Positions 1 through 8,312 of a DNA stretch of 64,000 nucleotides are shown here, piece after piece (within the stretch, counting starts at the first letter, position 1; every line of letters begins with the position of its first letter). Made by a program: the position numbers and the translations under genes. Origin of the DNA: JAEUHO01 sp046350655 (GTDB lineage Bacteria > Planctomycetota > PLA2 > JAEUHO01); NCBI GenBank assembly GCA_046350655.1, contig JAXMAB010000010.1:186001-250000 (forward strand). The letters are read 5' to 3'. The notes beneath the pieces were generated by a model. It did not search any database, was not told the DNA's origin, and saw nothing but the letters and a program-made list of their open reading frames with translations.

Positions 1-423
1 CTCCGGGTCGCGGACCTGGTACGCGAACACGGTCGCGCCGGGCCCGCTCCGCACGGCGTGCCCGAGCACGTCCGGGAGCCCGTGGCCGTAGAAGAGGTTG
101 TCGCCCAGCGCGAGCGTGCACGGGCCGCCGGCGAGGAACTCGCGGCCCAGCAGCAACGCCTGCGCGATGCCCTCCGGCTTCGGCTGCGTCGCCCACGCGA
201 TCCGCAGCCCGAACGACGCGCCGTCGCCGAGCAGGCGCCGGAACGCCTCCTGCTCGTGGGGCGTCGTGATGACGAGCACGTCGCGGATGCCCGCGAGCAT
301 CAGCGCGGACAGGGGGTAGTAGACGAGCGGCTTGTCGTAGACCGGGAGCAGCTGCTTGCTCACGGCCTTGGTGACGGGGTGGAGCCGCGTCCCGGCGCCG
401 CCCGCGAGCAGGATGCCCTTCAT
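1..423 (-). CDS. rmlA: Glucose-1-phosphate thymidylyltransferase, N-terminal part (runs off the window)
   Basis: Only the first 141 codons are present; the gene continues beyond position 1. The protein opens MKGILLAGGAGTRLHPVT, the nucleotide-binding signature of the RmlA/RfbA family, followed by SKQLLPVYDKPLVYYPLS and later LALGDNLFYGHGL, which holds the catalytic metal Asp region. The family joins glucose-1-phosphate and dTTP to give dTDP-glucose, the first step of dTDP-L-rhamnose synthesis in the cytoplasm. Its ATG overlaps the TGA of rmlB by 4 nt (ATGA), so the two are very likely translationally coupled. Function is well supported; the missing C-terminus is simply outside the window. Confidence 0.95.
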   Translation of the reverse strand, partial: MKGILLAGGAGTRLHPVTKAVSKQLLPVYDKPLVYYPLSALMLAGIRDVLVITTPHEQEAFRRLLGDGASFGLRIAWATQPKPEGIAQALLLGREFLAGGPCTLALGDNLFYGHGLPDVLGHAVRSGPGATVFAYQVRDPE

Positions 424-1490
424 CGACGTTCCCCCGTGGGGAGCACGCCGAGGCGCTCCCGGTCGTAGCCCTTCGACTGGACGGCGGCGCACCACGCGCC
501 GTGCGTCAGGTACCACGCGACGGTCGCGTCGATCCCGCGCTCGAACGTGTGCGTCGGCGCCCAGCCGAGCTCCGCGCGCGCGCGCCGCGCGTCCACCGCG
601 TACCGCCGGTCGTGGCCGGGGCGGTCGGTGACGTGGCGCACGAGGTCGAGGTAGCGCCCCGTGGCGCGCGGCCGCTGCCGCTCGAGCGCCGCGCAGATCG
701 CCTCGACCACCTGGAGGTTCGTCCGCTCGGCGTCGCCGCCGAAGAGGTAGCGCTCGCCCGCGCGGCCGTGCTGCAGCGCGAGGAGCAGGCCGCGGGCGTG
801 GTCGTCGACGTGGAGCCAGTCGCGCACCTGCCGACCGTCGCCGTAGACCGGGAGCGGCTTCCCCTCGAGCGCGTTGAGCGTCATGAGGGGGATCAGCTTC
901 TCGGGGAACTGGTAGGGCCCGTAGTTGTTCGAACAGTTCGTGACGACGACGTGCAGGCCGTACGTCTCCTTGTACGCCGCCGCGAGGTGGTCCGCGGCGG
1001 CCTTGCTCGCGGCGTAGGGCGACCGCGGCGCGTGGGGCGAGCGTTCGTCGAAGCGGCCCTCGGCGCCGAGGGTCCCGAACACCTCGTCGGTGGAGACGTG
1101 CACGAAACGGAACCGCGCGCGCTCCGCCGGCGGCAGCGCGTCGGCGTGCGTGCGCGCGCCGACGAGCATCTCGTGGGTGCCGACGATGTTGGTGCGGACG
1201 AACTCGCGGGGACCGTCGATGGAGCGGTCCACGTGGGACTCGGCGGCGAGGTGGAGCACGAAGCGCGGGTCGAACCGGGCGAACGTGTCCGCGACGCGGG
1301 CGGGGTCGGCGATGTCGCCTTCCACGAACGCGAACCGCGGGTCCGGTTCGAGGTCGGCGAGGCTCTCGCGGTGGCCGGCGTAGGTCAACGCGTCGAGCAC
1401 GACCACGCGCCACGGGGTCGTCGCGAGGGCGGCGCGCACGACGTTCGAGCCGATGAAGCCGGCGCCGCCCGTGACGAGGAGCGTGTCCAT
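420..1490 (-). CDS. rmlB: dTDP-glucose 4,6-dehydratase
   Basis: A 356-residue extended short-chain dehydrogenase. It starts MDTLLVTGGAGFIGSNVVR with the NAD-binding GxxGxxG motif, and carries the catalytic YAASK (Tyr-x3-Lys) and the HVSTDEVFG segment typical of RmlB. It converts dTDP-glucose to dTDP-4-keto-6-deoxyglucose, feeding rhamnose synthesis together with rmlA, whose start overlaps its stop. An in-frame start 24 codons upstream exists, but the extension is unlike the family, so the ATG directly before the Rossmann motif was chosen. The C-terminal ERLG motif is also family-typical. No RmlC or RmlD is visible here. Confidence 0.95.
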   Translation of the reverse strand: MDTLLVTGGAGFIGSNVVRAALATTPWRVVVLDALTYAGHRESLADLEPDPRFAFVEGDIADPARVADTFARFDPRFVLHLAAESHVDRSIDGPREFVRTNIVGTHEMLVGARTHADALPPAERARFRFVHVSTDEVFGTLGAEGRFDERSPHAPRSPYAASKAAADHLAAAYKETYGLHVVVTNCSNNYGPYQFPEKLIPLMTLNALEGKPLPVYGDGRQVRDWLHVDDHARGLLLALQHGRAGERYLFGGDAERTNLQVVEAICAALERQRPRATGRYLDLVRHVTDRPGHDRRYAVDARRARAELGWAPTHTFERGIDATVAWYLTHGAWCAAVQSKGYDRERLGVLPTGERR

Positions 1491-1853
1491 GGGAACCACC
1501 CGGGTCGCGGTGGGGGGGCCGACGACGTCCCCGGGCCCCCGGGGTCCGTGGTGGCTCCTCATCCGCTCCCGCCGCCATGATCCCCGGAACCCCTCCGGGC
1601 GGCAACATCACGCGCCCGTCGCCCTCTCCTCGGGACCCGTCGCCCCCGTCGTGCGGCGTCCGACCTTCGCGCGCGGTCCCCGCAGGGCGTCGAGCCCCCT
1701 TGTCGCCCGCGAATCGCGTCGGGCCTCACGTTGTGTCCCTTGGTAGCGAGCGCCGGAACCGCCGCGCGAGGAGATGACCGTGGCAGCGCCAAGATGGAGA
1801 CGCCCGGCCGATTTCTCGGCCGGGCGTCGAGGATCAGCGCAACCGAGCGATCG
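1491..1853. other. Non-coding spacer between porin stop and rmlB start
   Basis: About 360 bases without a convincing gene. It holds the porin terminator hairpin near 1799-1828 and a GC palindrome (gtccccgggcccccggggtc) around 1528-1547 that may lie in the rmlB leader. Open frames here are short and resemble nothing I recognise. The rmlB promoter is presumably in this spacer, but no clear -35/-10 pair stands out. Confidence 0.5.
1799..1828 (-). terminator. Hairpin terminator downstream of porin gene
   Basis: A perfect 13-bp inverted repeat (arms 1799-1811 and 1816-1828, 4-nt loop TTTC) starts 26 nt after the porin stop codon. Read on the minus strand the stem is followed only by a weak T-rich stretch, so it is a strong hairpin but an imperfect intrinsic terminator. 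Position and symmetry support transcript-end or mRNA-stability function for the highly expressed type of gene upstream. Confidence 0.6.
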
Positions 1854-3233
1854 TCAGAGCGCGAGCTGCCACTGCAGGCGGATCAGCACCGCGTCGCTGT
1901 CGAACGTCGAGTTGTACCCGGCGTACGTGTCGGCGAGCGCGTTGCTGTCGTCATCGCCCTCGGGGGTGATCATCGCCACGTCGAGGGTCACCTTGTCGGC
2001 GTGCCCGTCGATGTAGTAGTTCACGCCCACGGCGATCTCCGAGCCGCCGTGCATGAAGTCGCCGTCGTCCTCGAAGGTGATCTCGTAGTACGAGTAGCGG
2101 GCGGCGATCTCCCAGGCGGTGCCCGGGAAGAGGTAGCCGGCCTGCGCGAGCCACGAGAAGCCGTTGAGGTTGTTGTTGTTGTTCGGGTCGTCCCAGCTCA
2201 TGGCGTTGTAGGCCGCCGTGAACGAGAAGCCGCCCCAGGCGAAGGCCGCGTCGACGCCCCACGTGAGGCGGTCCGCGTACTTGAAGAACGAGTTCTCGTT
2301 CGCGTGGTCGGTGTAGTAGTGCGCCCAGGCGCCGATCGAGGCCGCCCACTCGCACTCGTGCGAGCGCAGCGCGCCCTCCTCGTAGCCGAGGTGACCCTTG
2401 ATGTCCCAGTTCACGCGCGCCGAGTAGGCGAAGCAGTCGTCCGTCGTGCCGTCGAGCACGTTGCGGTGCACGGGGCCGTCGCCGTTCGTGACGCCGAGCA
2501 TGTACTGCCACTCGCCGTCGCAGCCGAAGGCGCCGTGGAGCAGGAAGCCGTAGTCACGGTTGCGGTCGCTGTAGCCCGGCATCGTCTGGCCGATGAAGGC
2601 CGAGGCCATCGAGATGTCGACGAACTGCTGCATCTCGGGGGGCGTCATGAGCTGACGCGTGGTCGGCGTCTTGACGAGACCCATGCGGAAGATGGCGTAC
2701 GGGCTCGTCTCGTACTCGATCCAGCCCTCGCGCAGCGTGCCGTAGTCGATGAAGTCGAACGTCTTGTTCGGGCCGCCGATGATCACGCCGCCCGGCAGCA
2801 CGTCGCCGAGGACGGAATCTTCCGCGCTCGTGTTGTTCTGGGCGAAGTCGCCGGCGTGGCCGAACTCGAGCTCGGCGTAGTAGTGGACGTCGCAGGTCGC
2901 GTCGCCCGAGAACTTCAGCGTGGCGCGCGGGAGCGAGAAGCCCGACAGGTCGCCACCCGGGCGCGGCTCGACGGCGGTGTCGTCCCAGTCGAAGCCCTCC
3001 CAACGCGTCTGCAGCGTCAGGTTGATCTTCATGAGGAACGAGCCGCCGCGGATCCAGAAGCCGCCGTCGTAGCCGGCCTGGCCCGCGCCGCCGACGAGCG
3101 AGGCGTCGGCCTTCGACGAGGCGAGGTAGGCGTCCACCGCCGACTGGACCTCGCGGGACGACGAGTCGGCGAACGCGGGGGATGCCCACGCGCACGCCAC
3201 GACGGTCGCTGCCGCCGTGAGGAAATGCCGCAT
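1854..3233 (-). CDS. OprP/OprO-like outer membrane porin
   Basis: A 459-residue exported beta-barrel protein. The N-terminus MRHFLTAAATVVACAWASPAFA is a signal peptide with an AxA cleavage site. The body shows alternating aromatic strands (GGFWIRGGSFLMKINLTLQ, HYYAELEFGHAGDF, GVNYYIDGH) and it ends LIRLQWQLAL, a typical barrel-closing C-terminus. This pattern matches the phosphate-selective porin O/P family, which forms trimeric anion channels in the outer membrane; substrate specificity cannot be read here. A near-perfect AGGAGG ribosome site precedes the ATG and a strong hairpin follows the stop, both consistent with high expression. No Pho regulators or transporters are adjacent. Confidence 0.85.
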   Translation of the reverse strand: MRHFLTAAATVVACAWASPAFADSSSREVQSAVDAYLASSKADASLVGGAGQAGYDGGFWIRGGSFLMKINLTLQTRWEGFDWDDTAVEPRPGGDLSGFSLPRATLKFSGDATCDVHYYAELEFGHAGDFAQNNTSAEDSVLGDVLPGGVIIGGPNKTFDFIDYGTLREGWIEYETSPYAIFRMGLVKTPTTRQLMTPPEMQQFVDISMASAFIGQTMPGYSDRNRDYGFLLHGAFGCDGEWQYMLGVTNGDGPVHRNVLDGTTDDCFAYSARVNWDIKGHLGYEEGALRSHECEWAASIGAWAHYYTDHANENSFFKYADRLTWGVDAAFAWGGFSFTAAYNAMSWDDPNNNNNLNGFSWLAQAGYLFPGTAWEIAARYSYYEITFEDDGDFMHGGSEIAVGVNYYIDGHADKVTLDVAMITPEGDDDSNALADTYAGYNSTFDSDAVLIRLQWQLAL

Positions 3234-3240
3234 GTCTGAA

Positions 3241-3246
3241 CCTCCT
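3241..3246 (-). promoter_or_regulatory. Strong Shine-Dalgarno site for porin gene
   Basis: On the minus strand AGGAGG lies 7 nt before the ATG at 3233. It is one of the most canonical ribosome-binding sites in the window; many other genes rely on weak GGAG or none. It fixes the porin start codon. Confidence 0.75.
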
Positions 3247-3381
3247 GTGGGGTCGCCCTCGGGGCGGCCCTAGACCAACCCGCCGCCCTCCCGGCGCGGG
3301 CACCGACACCCTTGTAGTCGGCCCGCCGAGGGGGCAGCAAGAGACTACGTCGTTGCAGACAGACCCGGGGGACCTGCGGGG

Positions 3382-4770
3382 TCAGCGATCTCCCCAGGTG
3401 ACCCGGCGGTCGTACGTCAGGCGGCGGTCGACCCGCGCGTCGAGCGACTCGAGGACGGCGGCGACGTTCGGGGTCGGAGTCCCCCGGTAGAGCTCCTTGC
3501 CCGCCGACCGCACGACGACCTCTTGGCCGGGGGCGATGAGGTCGCCGTGGAGCCAGATCGACAGGTCGCGGACGTCTCCCCCGGTCACCGAGACCTCGAA
3601 CTCGTTCCCCTTGCGCGAGGCCCGGACGAGGGCGCGGTCGGTCGGCCGGTCGCAGTGCAGCCAGTACAGGTCGAGGACGGGGAGCCGGCCGAGGCGCCGG
3701 TCGAGGTCCGTCTCCGGGAGCGGATAGGGCGCCTCCGCCTGCTCCCAGACGATCGTCTCCGGCTCGGCGTCGCGGCGCTGCTTCCCGAGCCACTTCAGGC
3801 ACGCCGACGGCTCCCCCGGGGGGAACGTGTGCGGGAGGTCGGGATACGTTGTAAATTGCAACTTCGCGTAGCCGGTGGGGTCGGCCTTGCGGAGCTCGAG
3901 CAGCCGGTCCCACGCATAGAGGTACGTCCCGGGCATGCAGTTCTTGTCCGCCAGCCCGATGAACCAGTACATCGCGAGGTTGCGGACGTTCGGCACGAAC
4001 CCGTGCTGGAGCTCCTGCACCTCCGCCGCCGTCGCCACCTGGCTCTTCGGCGCGGCCATCAGCACCCCCGCGCAGGGCGCGGCGCCCGCGAGCAGGTCCG
4101 GGTGCCGCCCCGCGAGGAACCACGAGCCGGTCCCGCCCATGCTGAACCCGCACGCGTAGACGCGGTCCGGGTCCACGTCGTGGCGGACCTTCGCGATCTC
4201 GAGCAGCGTCAGCACGAACCGCTCGCCGTGCACGGTGTTCCACGTGTCGTGGACCAGCTGGATCCCCTGCGGGTACATCGCGAGGCACTCGGGCAACGTC
4301 CATTTCCCCGCCGCCTCGCCCGCGTCGCCCGCGCCCTCGCCGCCGCCGTGCAGCCCGACGACGAGGCCGTTCTTCGCGCCGCCCTGTCCCTTCTGGAGCC
4401 ACGTCGCGGGACCGTACGGCGTCGGGATCGACGTCGCGTCCTTCCCGCCGCCGCGCCCCGGCGGCCCCGGCGGGTTCGCCTTCAGCGCCTTCCAGAAGAC
4501 GTCGCGCACCGCGGGCAGCGCGCCTTCCCGCAGCGTCATCTTCGAGGCCCTCGCGACGAGGTCGGCGCGGACCGCCGGGTCCCACCGCTCGAACTTCGTC
4601 TTGGGCCGCGCCTTCGCGAAGTCGGCCGCGAGCACCTCGAGCGCCTTGCGGTCCCCGGCCACCGCGAGGTCGATCGGGCCGGCCGACGCGTCGCGCGGCG
4701 CGGCGCCGCACCCGACGACCGCGAGCAGGCACAGGCGGACGGCGAGGGCGCGACGGGGACGGGAGCGCAT
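3382..4770 (-). CDS. Alpha/beta-hydrolase lipoprotein (esterase/PHB-depolymerase-like)
   Basis: A 462-residue secreted protein. The N-terminus ends LAVVGC, a lipobox, so it is probably a lipoprotein. The middle holds LVVGLHGGGEG (oxyanion-hole region) and GFSMGGTGSW, the GxSxG nucleophile elbow; DLPHTFPPGE supplies a plausible catalytic His. The arrangement fits secreted esterases of the PHB-depolymerase/dienelactone-hydrolase/prolyl-oligopeptidase group. The C-terminal part (DVRDLSIWLHGDLIAPGQEV) looks like a small beta domain. Substrate is unknown. It lies between the porin and an ACT-domain gene, separated from the latter by a family A repeat. Confidence 0.75.
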   Translation of the reverse strand: MRSRPRRALAVRLCLLAVVGCGAAPRDASAGPIDLAVAGDRKALEVLAADFAKARPKTKFERWDPAVRADLVARASKMTLREGALPAVRDVFWKALKANPPGPPGRGGGKDATSIPTPYGPATWLQKGQGGAKNGLVVGLHGGGEGAGDAGEAAGKWTLPECLAMYPQGIQLVHDTWNTVHGERFVLTLLEIAKVRHDVDPDRVYACGFSMGGTGSWFLAGRHPDLLAGAAPCAGVLMAAPKSQVATAAEVQELQHGFVPNVRNLAMYWFIGLADKNCMPGTYLYAWDRLLELRKADPTGYAKLQFTTYPDLPHTFPPGEPSACLKWLGKQRRDAEPETIVWEQAEAPYPLPETDLDRRLGRLPVLDLYWLHCDRPTDRALVRASRKGNEFEVSVTGGDVRDLSIWLHGDLIAPGQEVVVRSAGKELYRGTPTPNVAAVLESLDARVDRRLTYDRRVTWGDR

Positions 4771-4803
4771 GGCGGAGGTCCGGGGTCGGTCGTGGGGTGG
4801 GGT

Positions 4804-4857
4804 ACGCGAGGCCCGCCGGCCCGCGAGGTCCCGCGCGGCGCAGCGGGCCTCGGGTCA
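4804..4857. repeat. Family A palindromic repeat, paired copy
   Basis: ACGCGAGGCCCG at 4804-4815 and CGGGCCTCGGGT at 4844-4855 form an inverted repeat with one mismatch. The right arm runs into the stop codon of the ACT-domain gene (4855-4857). Confidence 0.7.
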
Positions 4858-5340
4858 GCCGCCCTCGGGCTCGGGCCAGTGGAGGTCGTCCTGTCCGACG
4901 AGGGGGAACCCGTTCCCGAGGAGCACGCGGCCGGCCATCTCCAGGTCGTCGGCCTGCAGCGCCAGGATCGGGTGCCCCTCGGCCTGGAGGATGAGGCCGT
5001 AGACGTACCAGAGGTTCACCTCGGCCCCGAGGAGCACCGACAGCACGCGCTGCATGCCGAAGCGCGGCCCGGGCGGCAGCATCACGCCCAGGATCTCGGT
5101 GATGCACGCGCCGTAGCCGGCGGCCGTCAGGATGTCCACCGCGCCGTCGGGGCGGTCCACGACGAGGCGCACGACGGCGTGGTCGGCGGACTCGAGCACC
5201 GAGATCCCGCGGATGCGGACGTCCTGGTCCGTCAGCAGCTGCATCGCGCGGCGCAGCGCGCCGAGGCGGTTGGTCAGGAAGAAGGCGACCTGGCGCAGGC
5301 GCGGCTCGCTGCGGTCGCGGGCGGTCTCGGCGGCGGGCAT
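4855..5340 (-). CDS. ACT-domain protein
   Basis: A 161-residue cytoplasmic protein without a catalytic domain. The segment RQVAFFLTNRLGALRRAMQL begins a typical ACT beta-alpha-beta fold, followed by IRGISVLESADHAVVRLVVD; a second ACT-like stretch (RVLSVLLGAEVNLWYVYGLI) follows. Stand-alone tandem ACT proteins usually bind amino acids and regulate metabolic enzymes or transport. No enzyme partner is adjacent, so the ligand is unknown. The start ATG follows a short gap after the GGDEF-EAL gene on the same strand. Confidence 0.75.
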   Translation of the reverse strand: MPAAETARDRSEPRLRQVAFFLTNRLGALRRAMQLLTDQDVRIRGISVLESADHAVVRLVVDRPDGAVDILTAAGYGACITEILGVMLPPGPRFGMQRVLSVLLGAEVNLWYVYGLILQAEGHPILALQADDLEMAGRVLLGNGFPLVGQDDLHWPEPEGG

Positions 5341-5384
5341 GCGCCCATGCTACGGCGCGGGCGACCCCGGCGGGAGGGGGCGCG

Positions 5385-8189
5385 TCAGGCGTCGGTGCCG
5401 GCGCGCTCGGGCGCCTCGCCCGGCACGAGCCACCCGTCGCGCAGCGCCTGCGCGCGCGAGACGACCTCGGCGAGGGACGTCGGGCGGCCGAAGTGGTAGC
5501 CCTGGCCCCAGTCGCAGCCCAGGCTCCGGAGCGCGGCGACCTGCGCCGCGGTCTCGACGCCCTCCGCGATCGTGCGGAGGCCGAGCGCGGCGCCGAGCGC
5601 GATGATCGACTGCGCGAGCATGGCGCCGTTGTCGCCGTGGACGAGGCGCTCGACGAACTCGCGCGGGATCTTCAGCACGTCCAGCGGGAAGCGGTGGAGC
5701 GACGAGAGCGACGAGTAGCCGGTGCCGAAGTCGTCGATGCCGATCCGGACGCCCAGCCGGCGGAGCGCCTCGAGGCTCGCGCGGACCGTCTCGGCGCGCT
5801 GCACGAACACGCTCTCGGTGAGCTCGACGCACAGGAGCCGCGGGTCGTAGCCGGTCTCCGCGAGGAGCTCGCGGAGCGCCTCCGGGAACCCGGCGTCCTG
5901 CAGCTGCCGCGGCGACACGTTGACCGCGAGGATCGGCGGCCGGCCGCGGGGCCACGAGGCGAGGACGCGGCTCGCCTCGTGCACGGCGCGCCGCAGGACG
6001 GCGAGGCCGAGCGGGACGATGAGGCCGGTGCTCTCGGCGAGCGGGATGAAGCGGGCCGGCGGGACCGGCTCGCGACCCCGCGGCGACCAACGGGCCAGCG
6101 CCTCGACGCCGACGACGGCGCCGGTCGAGAGACGGTGCACGGGCTGGTACTCGAGGTAGACGTCGTCGTGCTCGATCGCGCTGCGGAGCAGGTTGTGGAG
6201 CTCGAGGTTCTCGCGCGCGGCCGCGTGCATCGAGGGCTCGTAGACCTCGTACACGCCGCGGGCCCGGCCCTTGGCGACGTACATCGCGGTGTCGGCGTTG
6301 CGCAGCAGCGTCTCGCCGGTGTCGCCCGGGACCGCGACCGAGAGGCCCACGCTGGCGGTGACGAAGACCTCGTGGCCCTCGATCTCGAAGGGCTCGCGGA
6401 ACGCGGCGGTGAGGCGCTCGCCGATCCACGTGGCCCCGCCCGCGTCGCCGAGGTCCTCGGTGAGGACCGCGAACTCGTCGCCGCCGAGGCGCGCGGCGGT
6501 GTCGGACTCGCGGATCTGACGGCGGATGCGCTGCGCCACCTGCACGAGGAGGTCGTCGCCCGCGCCGTGCCCGAGGCCGTCGTTGACGGTCTTGAAGTCG
6601 TCGAGGTCGAGCACGCAGACGGCGACGGACGTGCCGGTGCGCGCGCAGCGGGCCAGCGCGTGCTGCACGCGGTCCGCGAGCAGCACCCGGTTCGCGAGGC
6701 CCGTCAGCGGGTCGTGGAACGCCTGGTGCGTGAGCTGGTCCTCGAGGGCGGCGCGCTCCGTGACGTCGCGCACGTTGGCGACGAGGCCGTGCACGGGCGG
6801 CTCGTCGAGGAGGTTCGTCAGCGTCACCTCGAAGCGGCCGGCGCGGCCGTCCGCGGCCGTGGCGACGCCCTCCGCCCGCTGCGGCTCGCGCGGGCGCGCG
6901 ATCGACCGCTGGAGCAGGTCGCGGATCCACGCGGCGCCCGGCGCGCCGATCGCGTCGGCGAACGGGCGGTCGAAGCTCGGCGTCCGGCCGTCCTGCGTCT
7001 GGGCGGTGCTCGTCCAGCGCACGCGGCCGTCCGCGTCGAGCACCCAGACCGCGTCGGCGGCGTGGCGCACGAGCGCGGACAACCGCGCCTCGCCCATCAG
7101 CCGCGCGCGCTCCTTCAGGAGCCGCGCGTTCTGCCGGAGCGTCAGCACCTGCCGGACCGCGATGGTGGCGGCGATCACGGTGACGCCGACCGCGAGGTCC
7201 GTCGGCGCGCCCGGGTGACCGAGGGAGCACTCGAGGATCAGCACCGCGCAGACGAACGCCGCGGCGGCGAAGGGGAGCGGATGGAGCGGCACCGTCTCGC
7301 CGTCCTCCTCCCGCGGCTCGGTCGCGCCGACGCCGGCCCGGTGCTGGACGTCCACCGCGACGGCGAGCGCCGCGTACCCGACGGCCCAGCACGTGTCGGC
7401 GAGGCCGCCGGTCGCGTACACGCCGCGGGCCTCGAGGACCGACCAGACCGCGTTGCCGAGGAACTGGACGAAGATGCCGAGGCGGAGGGCGCGGAGGGCG
7501 CCCGGGTGGATCCCCGCGGGGCGCCGGATCACGATCGACGAGAGGCCGATGAACGTCGTGAGGTCGCCGATCGGGTAGGCCAGCGGGAGCAGCGACCCGT
7601 CGGTCGCCACGTGCCCCGGCGACCAGAGGTAGTGCGAGACGATCACGACGGCGCTCGTGCCCGTCGTGACCAGGTCGAGCAGGAGGCGGTGCCGTTCGGC
7701 GCGGTACCGGAACGGCTCGCCGAAGCTCCACAGGCCGCCGAGGATCAGCGGGTAGTAGAGGAGGTAGGGGACGTGGACCCACGGCGACGACGAGGGGTCG
7801 CCGCCGAGGCCGTCCTCGACGAGGCTCCACACCCCGTCGCCGATCGCCTCGCACGCGAACGCCGCCGCGACCATCCCCCAGGCGCGCCGCGCGCGGTCGC
7901 CGCGGGGGAACCGCCGCGCGACCGCGGCGCCCAGCACCGCCACGAGGATCGGCAGGGGCAGCAGCGCCGCGTTGGTGATCGCGCGCCCGACCGCCGCCGG
8001 GACCGGCATCCGCCGCGCGACCTCGTACGCGACCGCGTACAGGATCGCGACGAGCCCCCATCCCGAGGCGCCGCGGACCGGCGCCGCGAGCGGCCGGCTC
8101 GCGTCCGGAGGAGGGGGGGAGAGGTCCGGCATGGGCGTCCGTCGCCACGGACGCCGCTCCCCTTCCGGCGGTGGGTTCACCGTCGGCAC
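5385..8189 (-). CDS. Membrane GGDEF-EAL c-di-GMP signalling protein
   Basis: About 934 residues. Roughly eight hydrophobic segments at the N-terminus (residues about 45-330) form a membrane sensor, followed by a helical linker and a PAS-like domain. The GGDEF domain has LGGDEFAV with the inhibitory-site motif RESD five residues before it, so product feedback is expected. The EAL domain keeps VEALARW, CVELTES, DDFGTGYSS and QGYHFGRP, so both cyclase and phosphodiesterase motifs look intact. It should make or degrade cyclic di-GMP in response to a membrane signal. The start used is GTG at 8189; an ATG at 8132, 19 codons in, is equally possible. Confidence 0.9.
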   Translation of the reverse strand: MPTVNPPPEGERRPWRRTPMPDLSPPPPDASRPLAAPVRGASGWGLVAILYAVAYEVARRMPVPAAVGRAITNAALLPLPILVAVLGAAVARRFPRGDRARRAWGMVAAAFACEAIGDGVWSLVEDGLGGDPSSSPWVHVPYLLYYPLILGGLWSFGEPFRYRAERHRLLLDLVTTGTSAVVIVSHYLWSPGHVATDGSLLPLAYPIGDLTTFIGLSSIVIRRPAGIHPGALRALRLGIFVQFLGNAVWSVLEARGVYATGGLADTCWAVGYAALAVAVDVQHRAGVGATEPREEDGETVPLHPLPFAAAAFVCAVLILECSLGHPGAPTDLAVGVTVIAATIAVRQVLTLRQNARLLKERARLMGEARLSALVRHAADAVWVLDADGRVRWTSTAQTQDGRTPSFDRPFADAIGAPGAAWIRDLLQRSIARPREPQRAEGVATAADGRAGRFEVTLTNLLDEPPVHGLVANVRDVTERAALEDQLTHQAFHDPLTGLANRVLLADRVQHALARCARTGTSVAVCVLDLDDFKTVNDGLGHGAGDDLLVQVAQRIRRQIRESDTAARLGGDEFAVLTEDLGDAGGATWIGERLTAAFREPFEIEGHEVFVTASVGLSVAVPGDTGETLLRNADTAMYVAKGRARGVYEVYEPSMHAAARENLELHNLLRSAIEHDDVYLEYQPVHRLSTGAVVGVEALARWSPRGREPVPPARFIPLAESTGLIVPLGLAVLRRAVHEASRVLASWPRGRPPILAVNVSPRQLQDAGFPEALRELLAETGYDPRLLCVELTESVFVQRAETVRASLEALRRLGVRIGIDDFGTGYSSLSSLHRFPLDVLKIPREFVERLVHGDNGAMLAQSIIALGAALGLRTIAEGVETAAQVAALRSLGCDWGQGYHFGRPTSLAEVVSRAQALRDGWLVPGEAPERAGTDA

Positions 8190-8257
8190 AGAGCGCCCCC
8201 CGGGCCGACCCCTATCGACCGGCGAACGCGGGAACTTGACCGGGGGACCGCCGGCCG

Positions 8258-8278
8258 CCGGGCCTCGCGGTCCCGGGG
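8258..8278. repeat. Family A repeat copy
   Basis: A 21-bp copy identical to the one at 57250-57270. It lies 35 nt downstream of the stop of the HEAT-repeat gene (minus strand). A weaker partner arm (GGGACCG) at about 8244 could pair with CGGTCCC. Confidence 0.65.
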
Positions 8279-8312
8279 TTCGCCGCCGGCGACCCGGGGG
8301 GCCCCTCCGGCG

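Noticed and set aside
463..476. GTCGTAGCCCTTCG in the end of rmlB matches the family C loop core
   Set aside because: It encodes KGYD just before the ERLG motif, where RmlB proteins normally have a similar Tyr-containing sequence, and has no flanking inverted arms.
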